A stretch of 64,000 nt of DNA from Acanthochlamys bracteata (Eukaryota; Streptophyta; Magnoliopsida; Pandanales; Velloziaceae), in contig CM034130.1 in NCBI GenBank assembly GCA_019914995.1, positions 248,001 through 312,000 on the forward strand, read 5' to 3'. Below the pieces are notes generated by a model. That model saw only the letters and a program-made list of their open reading frames with translations. It was not told the DNA's origin and did not search any database. This document shows positions 43,313 through 53,469 of the stretch, in pieces. The position numbers were made by a program, and so were the translations under genes. Within the stretch, counting starts at the first letter, position 1, and each line of letters starts with the position of its first letter.

Positions 43313-45661
43313 AGACTTGGACAATGGAGCTACAGCTTGGCGGATTAGTTATTACGAATCATCATTATACTTATAAATTTTATTCAAAACATCCTTCACA
43401 TTTATGACCCTGTTGCTGCTCCCTTATCTGCGGAATAATGGGGATGCAATTTGTATATTTCTTCTAAAATAAAAAGTTGATTGAGCCATAAAATAAGGAG
43501 TGATTTGTTTTTGAGTTATTGAGATTAGACTTTAGTGGTTAACCATGAATTGTCTTCATTTTCTTATACATTTTAGATTTTTCATCATTGCTTACATGGC
43601 ATAACAGTCAATGTTTTCTGTGTTGTCACTGTTGTGATCTTTGTGGCTTTTCTCTGCTGTAACAATTTGCAGTTTATGTGTTGTATGTTGATAACATGTA
43701 TTGACATTCATGGGGCTTCACTTCATCTCATCATAAGCAGTGTTATCTTCATTCTGCTTAGCATTGAACAAGGCTGAGTTTATGAAGCAGTGATGGCATG
43801 GCTCTCTTCGTTCCATCAAGACCCGTGCAGCTAATTAGCAGGTGAGTGTCCTGTCAATACCATTCTTCTTTGTGTATGGGTTGGATTTGTTTGTGTAGCC
43901 TATTATCTCCTGACTCCAGTATGTTACTGCAAGCCTTCATATCCTCGCCCATTTGATCAAGCTTATCCAACTAGATTCAACTAGTCCAGTAATATTTCAT
44001 GGTTCTTGCATGCTTTTTTTATTATTCAAAAGAAGATTCTTGCATGCTTTATAAACTGGAAGTTTTTCCTATCACTATAAAGTCAGACAAAGTGGGGAAG
44101 GAAGCCATGAAACTGGCGAATAGAGTTTCTTACATTAACTTTATTATTCTAGAAGGTCAACTTTGTATGAGATATATATAGATTCACCATGTAGGACATG
44201 ACCGCAGGAGATATCTGCTCGAGGTTGATTGATGAGTATCCTTCAAGGCTGCAACCACCAACTTTTTCTTCCAGTTTTATTATTAGTATCGAGTCCTCTC
44301 GATCGTTCACCTTTTAAATGTTGCATCTGGTAGATATGTTTGACTATTATGTAGCCTGCATTATTGCTTAGTTAGATTTCTTTAACGCTTTACTTGCAGT
44401 ATGAAATAAACTCTCCCACATCTGTTTGATAGCAAAATTTTAAATGTCGACCTTTGTTTAGATTTTGCTAGACCAATGCGTTGCTCCATCTGCTATCATC
44501 TATTAAGCCATGATGAATTGACCTCACCTCAGGTAGGTGGTCATAGTTGGATACACTGGCCTTTCTCGAGAAGTTTACGTTTCTTGCGTCCAACATATAT
44601 CTAATTGTCATTAAGAAGAAGACGCATGCATGAAGGTCTTCACTCTATTAGTTAATTTTTGATAATTTATTTCATTCTTTTGCAAAACGTGTATGACTTG
44701 TTTGCCGCTGAAAGTTATTGCAGAAATGTTTGGAACTTAACATGCACAGACTAGCTTTTCATGTTTTATGTTCAGAGCATGTAAATATAGAATGTAGGTT
44801 ACGCAGCTGCTTTCGAAATTGTATCTCCAGTTTACTTCTTTTAACTCGAGTGGCTTTCGTATTATCTTGTCATATTTTATTATGCCAGCAAGTATGTATT
44901 AAATTTGGGGGGACCTGTGATCAGCTGACTCAATGTATTATTTTGATATCATTAGTCTTCTCATTTAATTTGAAGCATTGTTAGGTAGTTCCGCTTGCCG
45001 TATCGACTTATTTCTATTTTGGTATAGCAAACAATTTTTTGGACGCAACTTCTTTTGGAACATTTAATAAAATTCCTGTTGTCATTTTTCTTTTTGAACT
45101 GTCATCACATGAGCATTGCTGTATAATATTCTCTTCGGTAGTGGTGGTACTGGTAGCAGTAGTAGACTAGTAATGCTTAAGCGAAATGTATAGCTGGTTT
45201 CATAACGCGATTTTAAGCGGTGTTACGCAACTGCTTGAAATCGTAAATCATGAATGACTTCCAAATCTTAGATGCTTAACGATGGTGGACCGTGTCAGCA
45301 ACTGTCTGGAAATAGTAAGAGTTTTTATAATATGTAACTATCAGTAAATAAATTATCTCTCTAACTACGTAGGTGGTTAGAGAAACTACTACCACATCAT
45401 GACTATATGTATTTTCACCTGAGCGTTATATATTCTGTAGACAGACTACTGACATTATTATTTTAGTCAATGGAAGTGAGATGTCTGTATGGTAAGTTAT
45501 TGTTGTCAACATTAATAGACGTCGTCATTATGTGAATCGCAAGTTATTATGTTTGACAAGTTACTAGATTAATAAAATATTTTTCAGCAGCTTCTCAAAG
45601 ATCAAACTTTCTTAAGAAGAGAAGATAAATTAAATGAGGTAGTTAATAATTACAACGGTTG
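43313..45661. other. Intergenic without a recognised gene
   Basis: About 200 bases of probable glutathione reductase 3' UTR, then 2 kb of unremarkable AT-rich DNA. No open frame above 90 codons and no domain recognised. Confidence 0.5.
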
Positions 45662-45668
45662 TATATAA
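45662..45668 (+). promoter_or_regulatory. Possible TATA box of the KCS gene
   Basis: TATATAA, 260 bases before the ATG. This would give a leader of about 230 bases, plausible but long. The region 45711-45917 is open in one frame but shows no domain, and is taken as leader. Confidence 0.4.
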
Positions 45669-45927
45669 CTACTGAGCATAAATGAAATAAATAATGGAGA
45701 CTTTTGAGTCTTGAGAGTGGGGACCACAAATGGCTCCATTGAACTATCATCACTCTTGCTAGCTGCCGCCGCTGCTACTACAAATAGATCCTTCCATCCC
45801 CTTCATCAATCTGCATTACTAATATATCGATCACCAGAAGAGAGACTTCATAAACAAAACTGTAAACCACTTCTTCTACTGCTGCTTCGATCTTCTCCCG
45901 GTACTTCAGCTAGCTAAGAGAGATTTA

Positions 45928-47379
45928 ATGGTGAATTATTTGAATCTCTCGGCTACTCTTCTCCTCCTCTTCCCTCTCTTCTTCTTCCTCTGGAATTTTA
46001 TCCTCCGTCGTCGCTACCGCGATTGTTTCCTTCTCGACTATGTGCTTTACAAACCTTCCGACGACCGGAAGCTTCCGACTGACTTATGCGCAGATATCGT
46101 GAACAGGAATCTCCGTCTGAGACGTGCCGAGCACATGTTCTTGCTCAAGGTGATAGTCAGTTCAGGAATTGGAGAGGAGACGTACGGCCCTAAGGGGATC
46201 TTAGAAGGCCGTGAAGAATCTCCGTTGCTGAATGAGTCCCTTGAAGAGATGGACGAGTGCTTCCTGGGCACGCTCGACGAGTTATTTGCCCGCACCGGAT
46301 TCTCGCCCTCCGACATTGATGTTCTCGTCGTCAATGTCGCCATGTTCTCACCGGAGCCTTCTTTAGCTTCCAGAATCGTCAACAAGTACAAGATGAGGGA
46401 AGATGTGAAGGTCTATAATCTATCAGGCATGGGATGCAGTGCTAGTTTGATATCCGTCGATCTCGTAAGAAACGTCCTCACAGCCAGTGGACGCAAGACG
46501 ACGGCGTTAGTGGTGTCTTCCGAATCGATCGGACCAAACTGGTACGCAGGTAGGGATAAGTCTATGATGCTCGGCAACTGCCTGTTCCGTTGCGGTGGCT
46601 GCTCCATGCTTCTAACCAATGATCCAGCCCTCCGGCCGGTGTCCAAGTTCGTCATGAAATGCCTCGTCAGAACGCACCAGGGCGCCCGCGACGAAGCTCA
46701 CAACGCCGCCTTTCAGAAGGAAGACGACGAAGGGTTCGTCGGCATCTACCTAGCCAAAGATTTACCTAAAGCTGCTGCCCGAGCTTTCTCCGCCAACCTC
46801 CAGCGACTCGCCCCCAAAATCTTACCTCTTGGAGAACTCGTGCGGTACATTCTCTCCAGAGGACTACTAAGAAAGCAGCAGAAGCAACCTGCAGGTAAAG
46901 CACAGACGCCGCCCAACTTCAAATCATGCGTGCAACATTTCTGTCTGCACCCTGGAGGATCGGCAGTGATCGAAGGTGTCGGTAGAGGTCTCGGGCTAAG
47001 CAAGCACGATCTGGAACCGGCGAGAATGACGCTGCACAGATTCGGGAACACGTCGGCTAGCAGCATGTGGTACGTTCTGGGGTACATGGAAGCAAAGAAG
47101 AGACTGAAGAAGAAAGACAGAGTGCTGATGATCGGCTTCGGTTCCGGGTTCAAATGCAATAGTTGTTTGTGGGAAGTAGTGAGAGATCTCGACGACGGCA
47201 ACGTTTGGGCGGATTGCATCGACGAGTACCCCCCGCAGACGCTTGTGAATCCGTTCATGGAGAAGTATTCGTGGGTTAACGACGATGAGAAGTACGTCGA
47301 AGGCTGGAAGAAGCTAAGAGAAAAGGAAGGAAAAACGTTAATGGTGCACCGACAAGCTACTGCTGAGAAAATTAATTAG
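45928..47379 (+). CDS. 3-ketoacyl-CoA synthase (FAE1/KCS type), intronless
   Basis: The condensing enzyme of very-long-chain fatty-acid elongation in the ER, joining malonyl-CoA to a long acyl-CoA; products feed waxes, cutin-associated lipids, sphingolipids or seed oil. 483 residues, one exon. One hydrophobic segment (about residues 7-26) near the N-terminus should anchor it; many KCS proteins have two. Catalytic residues are all present: Cys170 in NLSGMGCSAS, His250 in RTHQG, His337 and His341 in VQHFCLHPGG, His370 and Asn374 in TLHRFGNTSAS. The N-terminal shape (LPTDLCADIVNRNLRLRRAE, GEETYGPKGIL) points to a KCS branch near Arabidopsis KCS3/KCS12/KCS19 rather than the CER6 branch; this is from memory. 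The GC content is higher than that of its surroundings, as is usual for intronless KCS genes. Confidence 0.93.
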   Translation: MVNYLNLSATLLLLFPLFFFLWNFILRRRYRDCFLLDYVLYKPSDDRKLPTDLCADIVNRNLRLRRAEHMFLLKVIVSSGIGEETYGPKGILEGREESPLLNESLEEMDECFLGTLDELFARTGFSPSDIDVLVVNVAMFSPEPSLASRIVNKYKMREDVKVYNLSGMGCSASLISVDLVRNVLTASGRKTTALVVSSESIGPNWYAGRDKSMMLGNCLFRCGGCSMLLTNDPALRPVSKFVMKCLVRTHQGARDEAHNAAFQKEDDEGFVGIYLAKDLPKAAARAFSANLQRLAPKILPLGELVRYILSRGLLRKQQKQPAGKAQTPPNFKSCVQHFCLHPGGSAVIEGVGRGLGLSKHDLEPARMTLHRFGNTSASSMWYVLGYMEAKKRLKKKDRVLMIGFGSGFKCNSCLWEVVRDLDDGNVWADCIDEYPPQTLVNPFMEKYSWVNDDEKYVEGWKKLREKEGKTLMVHRQATAEKIN

Positions 47380-49134
47380 TTGATCAATAATGGGCTTGAT
47401 CATAGATCATTATAAATTGATTTCCATTCCCTTAATAATAAAAACAATTAAAACATGCTAGCTAGCGATATATATATACAGAGAAGCCACCATTGCATGC
47501 AGTTTTATTATTCAACGAATGCGATCAAAAATATTATAGCAGCATATTAATTAAAAGATTGGAAAATATCATATTGAAAGAGTTTGTATGTAGTAGATTA
47601 ATAGTGTTCCCGTACGTTCATGGCATGTGCTTCTGCAACTCCTTCGTTCGTTCTTTCTTTCTTTCTTTCTTTCTTTCTTCATTCTCTATCTCGTTTGTCG
47701 AATTGTAATAATACTTTTACCCATTATTGTTATATAATTATTTCAACATACGATGGATGAATAAATGAAAGATTTGCATGTTTGGAGAGTTGTTGTTGTT
47801 GTTGTTAGAGAGCTTCAAAGATGGTGATCAATTTCACGAAGTAGAGAAAGAACGGGGTGGTGGGTAGCGGTAGATAGATGATCACATGAAATGGCGCGGC
47901 CTGCATTTTCTTAACTGGGGAATGAATTTAATGTTCACCAATAAGATCAGTTAACATAAATGAATGAATGAACATGAGCATCTTTCTCATGCAATCACTA
48001 CAGTTTTGTATAGATATATACAGGAGAAACACAAAAAGAATTTTTTTTTTCTTTTTTGTTGAAATTACAAACTTTTGGCTAAACATATATTTAATTGTCT
48101 ACGTACAGATAATGAGTATAAGCGAATGTTTGCTTGCTACTGCACGCTCGAACTTTGAGAAATGCGAAAATCCTATTCAAGGCTTTGTTTTTATGGCATA
48201 TGTTGGCTTTGCGATATTCATACAACAACCATAGATACTGCAGTACTTAAAAGACGTTTAAGAATGATTACAATAAATAATTTTTAATAAATATATTTTA
48301 AAAGTATTTTTTAAATATATTTAACTTTTTCATTAAATATAATAAGAATTATATATATAAATATTATATGATGCATAATTATTTGTATTTTTAAATTAAA
48401 AAAATTATATAAAGTTATGTAGAAAAATTATTATGAAAAGGGAAAACTTTTGGAGAATAAAACTCTAAACCGTAGAGACTAAAACTGTATTTGTCGTTAG
48501 TTTTTCAGAAAAATATTTTTTAATTTTTCAACTGCCAAATTTTTAATGAATAGTTGACGATATTTTATATCATAAAATTTTATTATTATTTATTTTTATT
48601 TAGAATGGATTTGATTTTAGTAGTTGAAGCTTTTCCAGTTGTTTGTTGTTCGTTGAGGTCTCAAAGAATGAACAGAAGTACATCAGCAAGCAAACCTATA
48701 ACTTCCTACACTATTTTATAAATTTTTTTTAAAAAATAGAAACTATATATGAATTATGTCATACAATTTATATACATAAATTTATTAATAAAAAAATCAA
48801 ACTTATTTTTTAAAAATATTTTTTATTTTGTAAAAAAGTTTGTTATTATAAGCACTCTCACTTCTAACAGAAGCTCAATATGATTGTAGCATGAAAAAAT
48901 GAGAGCTCTATTTAGAATAGAGTTTTGCACAAAGCAGTTGGCACCTACAGCAATCCTTACTCTTTTACCATTATACATATAACAACCAATGGAAGAAAAA
49001 ATAGATTCAGAATCATCTTTCAAATGGTACACTACTACAAAGCAGCTAACTTCTAACAGATAAATTGATCATATCTTTCAACTCTGACCGGCAGACCTCG
49101 AAGAAAATAATCTGATCACTTGTGTCTTCGGCAA
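47380..49134. other. Intergenic, AT-rich, with simple repeats
   Basis: Tail-to-tail between KCS (+) and PMP22 (-). Contains a TTCT microsatellite, a short GTT run (about 47791-47806) and AT-rich DNA from 48250 to 48850 resembling the MITE interiors without clear ends. No gene seen. Confidence 0.5.
47651..47680. repeat. TTCT microsatellite
   Basis: Seven tandem ttct/ttc units on the plus strand in the 3' region of the KCS gene. Confidence 0.85.
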
Positions 49135-51095
49135 TCAATCCTTCTTGATTGCACCTGAGCTAGCTTTCAGATTCAGAAAAATTGCCCTGAATTCATGAGA
49201 AACTATACGAGTTAGATACATATGACTCGTAGAATATACATTCTGAAACCTGAAGAAAAGATTCCAACAAAAATTAAATCAGTACTCACTATATTTAATA
49301 TATTTCAATTTGATTCATTTCAGAATGGTTTCCACAGTTCGTTTTCCATCAAATTAACTTTTGTGCTTTAAATCATAAAGTTAATGGATTCAGAAGGTAA
49401 GCAGTAGTGCGACTCCAAATGGACATGTTTTTTCATTCCCCGTTTCTTGCCCATTGTTGTTGTTGTTGCTTTGGCATTGCAGTTTTAAGTGTGGTTTATT
49501 CAATAATGATTCTAAGGTAGCATAGCTGTTGAGATACAGCTTCTTGCTACATATGTACTTTAAAGTTGATAAACAATCTACTCAATCTACTTTTATGTCG
49601 AATACTACGTTATAGCCATGCTGATATCAGTTTAACCACATCCAGAACAAGGGAATATATGCAGAAATGTTGGAAGTGAATGCAAATTTGAGTCAGATAA
49701 AAGTAGGAGGAATAGTTGAAACTAGTTTATACTGCAATGGAGGGACAAGATATAGGAGGCATACCAGCATGAAGCAACGAAGCTGTGGAAAAGAACACGG
49801 AACTGCAGCGGCACGTACTGGTAATTTAACCAGGAAACTATAGGCCAAACCTGCAAATGTCCAAAGACAAAGAAGAGAATTAAGACTTTCACCACCACAA
49901 TGAAGTGCCATTCTTTATCAGCTTTATCATATTTCAAAGAACAAAATTTTACCCTCCATGCAGCCAGCTGAACAGTTGCAAAATCCTTTTTAACCTTGTC
50001 CTTAACCAAATTGAAAGGTCTGCCTGCAGCAGGTGATTGAATGACAATAGCATCAAATATTTCCCAAACAAGATAGTCAATGCGCAACAAGACCAGGCAG
50101 TGAAGTAGCATCATACGCAGATATACCTTCTATTACCAGTCCATAGTACATCATGAAGACCATGTTGTTCCATGGTAAAGCAGTCAATTGATCCAACACT
50201 ACCTGAAACAATGAAACATCAATTTGATCATTTCAGGGAACCTCAATGTAGACTTTTCAAGGTGAAAACATTTAGTGCTTGATGCTCAAAGTTGTTCCTA
50301 CGGTAAAAGAGATTTCTTTCTGGTTCTGTAGTTGGCAAAATTTTTAGTCAAGAAAAAACCTGCCTTCTTTGCTACAGCCGTCTTCCCTTTCTCGCCTTGA
50401 AATATTTTCTCCATCAGCTTGTGCAGAAAATGCCCAAATGGACCGGCATAAGCAAAAGCATAAAGCTGCAAGAGCAACAAATCAGCATCTCTTCTTGTTA
50501 GACCCGTCAAAGAAACCAAGTAGTGTATAGCATATTCGACATTATAGTCTATGAATTCTAAAAGATCCCAGGGAGTAGTTGATGAAATATAATATACTAG
50601 TGTTTGCATCCTAAGAATCGAGCAAACCAAAACATCTTAAGAAATTAGGCAAAACTGGTGGAACTTTGTGGGAAATTCTTCAAAGAAGGAAACCTTCATA
50701 ATTTCATCATCTCACCATATGCTACCAAAATTTTGGAAAAGTTGTTTAAAATTGTCCTTAGCAGAATATGTAATGGCAAGACAAGAAACATCTGTTAGCT
50801 AAGACGATTATTATGTGTATACCATGACAAGAAACATCCTTCTCAGGTGCAGGTTCCTGATTCCAGAGATCTTCTGGGCAATCACATCACTGCATCCAGC
50901 CAGCACACCAGCAGTGATCGCCTAAACAAAAATTTTTTTACCCAAAAAAACACAACAAGTTAAACACCATACAAAAGGTTCAGAAATACTCGGGATTCAA
51001 ACATAAGAGGGAAAACAAAGTACCTTTGTTCTGAGGGGATTTTCATTGAGTTGAAGAAGGTACTTGTTCCAAGCATCTGATATAACCTCTGCCAT
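49135..51095 (-). CDS. PMP22: Peroxisomal membrane protein PMP22 (Mpv17/PMP22 family)
   Basis: A small integral membrane protein of the peroxisome, of uncertain transport or channel role. Seven exons (minus order) 51024-51095, 50823-50921, 50364-50465, 50127-50202, 49953-50023, 49765-49850 and 49135-49186 join in phase to 185 residues, close to the usual 190. Family marks are WNKYLLQLNENPLRTKAITAG near the start, AGPFGHFLHKLME, VLDQLTALPWNN and the signature WPIVSWLNYQYVPLQFRVLFHSFVASCW. Four hydrophobic segments are expected. The protein ends in KKD; no PTS1 is needed for this class. Exon 3 ends AAG|gcaggt, so the third intron would use a rare GC-AG donor; using the nearby gt instead breaks the frame. 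Confidence 0.93.
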
Positions 51096-51901
51096 GTTTT
51101 CAAGATCAACAAAAGAAAAGGAGACCGCTCGATAAATCAATCAATCAACCAACCTCTCTCTCTTTATTCTCTTTTGGGTTCCAATAAAAAAGAAAAACAA
51201 GCGGGAGAAATTGTGAGAGATGAAAGGAGAAAGACTGGATATTTAGAGGGTTAGGAAGAAGAAGAAGAAGAGTACGGGAAGTTGAAGCATGAGGGGGAAG
51301 ACCAAGTTCAGATCAAATGTTTGTTTGATATATGTTCTAAAAATTTAATTTCTTGTAAAATTCCAAGTTTCCGTCTACTGAAACCATGACTGACCAAGAC
51401 TTGTTCTCTACGAGCAATTTTGAATTTCATGTTGTGCTATGCTTCAATTTCAGTTGTATGTTTTTTGGGTTGTTGGAGGTCAATGGAGGTTGGCTACTTC
51501 TTTTCATACACAATTTAATTAATCAAAATTCGTAACATTTTTTTGACTTTGAAAATGCAACCAAATTACATCAAGATTTGTTTTTTTGGTGAGATTAGAT
51601 AAAGACTGATTCACAATTCATTCGTTTCAAAACTTTAAGATTTGACTGTACAACTACGAGAACAATAGCTACAACTAAACTTGTAATTCCATCATGAACA
51701 ATATTCTGAACGCGAAAGAAAATTGATCAATACGTAAAAATACAACAACTTAACAACGACAGACGTGTTCTAGCAACAAAAAGAGAAGTACCAAGTCCTC
51801 CTGTTGGTTCCAACAAAGAAACGTAATTGCTTTTTATCATACTAGTCAACCTACGAGATGCCCTTACCACATTTTCCACATAGCGGGCATCTCTTCAAGA
51901 T
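51096..51901. other. 5' flank of PMP22
   Basis: Holds the PMP22 promoter and leader on the minus strand; a GAAGAA run lies near 51256-51272. No coding exon seen up to the TRIM-like element. Confidence 0.5.
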
Positions 51902-52437
51902 TGTTAAAAAAAAGTTTAGTTTCACATTGCTTATCAATAGTCATGAGATGATATTCATAAAGATTTGGACTCACTCTTTTTATTGCCAATTAGTTTTGAA
52001 AAAATTCCTAAGTTCGCCATATAATATCAGAATGGATTAGACCGGATCAATCCAAAATATGAGCTAAATCTAACTTATTATTCATATCTATTTAGGACCT
52101 TCATAGTCCTATTTATTCTAGGGCAAAAATAGTCCGCTTCATTTCAGAACAGGTAGTCTATTTCATTCAAAAGACAGTTGTCCGCTTATTCTAGAGCAAA
52201 TAGTCTATTTCATTTCAGGACAGATCGTCCGCTTCACCCAATTTATTACAGGGCATGTAGCCCACATCAATTCAATTTATAAATAAAAAAAAAAAAGAAC
52301 GTTTTGCTGGAAGGCAGATGTTAAAAAAAGGTTTAGTCCCATATTGTTTATTAATGATTCTGAGATGATATTCATAAAAATTTTGGTTCACTCTTTTTAT
52401 CGCTAATTGATTTTGAAAAGAATCTTAAGTTCGTGAC
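51902..52437. mobile_element. TRIM-like miniature LTR retrotransposon
   Basis: Two direct repeats of about 120 bases (51902-52022 and 52319-52437), both starting tgttaaaaaa and containing gagatgatattcataaa and cactcttttta, flank a 296-base middle. Right after the left repeat comes taatatcagaatgg, a near match to the plant initiator-tRNA-Met primer-binding site (TGGTATCAGAGC). Just before the right repeat is ggaaggcaga, a purine tract fit to prime plus-strand synthesis. Flanks aagat and gagat may be a worn 5-base target duplication. The middle has no protein; it carries repeated gtccgctt and atttcaggacag words. This is the build of a non-autonomous TRIM. Confidence 0.75.
52070..52265. repeat. 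Degenerate tandem words inside the TRIM-like element
   Basis: Related blocks recur: (tattctaggg/tattctagag)caaa, (a)tagtc(cg/t)ctt/tatttcatt, and catttcag(a/g)acagg(t/a). Each period is about 40 bases and some blocks occur three times, so the internal region arose by local duplication. Confidence 0.5.
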
Positions 52438-52477
52438 AGAGATATTGATCGGTAATCAACGAACGTTCTTGGTGTTC

Positions 52478-52980
52478 ATGGCGCGGTTAACTGTATCAGC
52501 AGTCTCCTTTCCTTCTTCTGCATGCCTTCCCCATCACCGTCTCCTGAACGTTGCATGACGTCGCCGTTGTCGCGACCTCCACACTTCGTTCATCGTCTGC
52601 TTCGTCTTCTCAGTCAAATCCTGCGCTGTCTGTCTACAACTCTGTTCTTCGCAAACTCCACTTTGATCGCTGCAGCCTGACATAGTGCTCTCATACATAT
52701 ATACATGCAGTATATTTCCTTGCCATAGTTAATGGATCATGTATATACATGCGTGATATTATACACCTAAGCAGTTGCAGTGGAGATTCCCCTGCTAGAT
52801 TTTCCGCCATTTACGCGGCGGTGGACTCACGGAAGATGGCATTGTCAGCAGCTTTCTTTGGGAGAGCCGGCGTTGATCGAACCAGAGGGGAGAGTTGGTG
52901 GTGAGAGCTCTCAGTTTCAGAATTGCTTCCTGATCTTGGCGGGCTGTTGGGACTTGGCAAAAAAAACCTTGAGAGAGCAT
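52478..52980 (+). pseudogene. Decayed gene fragment, unknown product
   Basis: An ATG at 52478 opens MARLTVSAVSFPSSACLPHH and continues to RLLNVA, then stops. One frame over, the text continues VAVVATSTLRSSSASSSQSN and LSVYNSVLRKLHFDRCS before another stop at about 52681. A second stretch from 52780 reads ARFSAIYAAVDSRKMALSAA and FFGRAGVDRTRGESWW. The first part looks like a plastid or mitochondrial leader. The GC content is above that of the flanks. I do not recognise the parent gene. It lies directly after the TRIM-like element. Confidence 0.4.
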
Positions 52981-53469
52981 ATTAGTATCATGCTTGCCTA
53001 TATTGAAAACTGATAGAGCTTAGTTTACAACAATGCTTAAATAGTACAGCAACTTTCTGTTATTGTTTTGGTATAGCATATACCAAATTATATATACACA
53101 CATATATAAAGACACATCACTAAAATACATGATTAGCTGAATAAGAACAATCGATAAATTATAAGTTTCATTCTCCACACAATAATAACACTTGATAAAG
53201 AATTACATGGAAAAATGGCTTGCGTTGCCATTGCCCTCTTTTTAGCCACGCACTCATCTCATGCACCTTCCGCAACTATCAGACACGACTTTCTCGGATA
53301 ATATTGAATACTATCAATCAGTTCTTGAAAAAAAAAACTTGGAATTTTCTAAGACCTAACACTCCCAGGATCTTCCTTCTCGTTATTGTTCCCGGACAAT
53401 GGGCAAACGAAAAATACTAATAAGGAACATATCAATGGTTGCTTTTAATTTAGACCGCCATCCACCACT
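52981..53469. other. 3' flank of the LUH gene
   Basis: AT-rich DNA that probably contains the minus-strand 3' UTR of the co-repressor gene at its right end. No other feature seen. Confidence 0.45.

Noticed and set aside
45711-45917. 68-codon open frame before the KCS start
   Set aside because: It has low-complexity Leu/Ser content and lies where the KCS leader should be. An upstream ORF is possible, but nothing supports a product.
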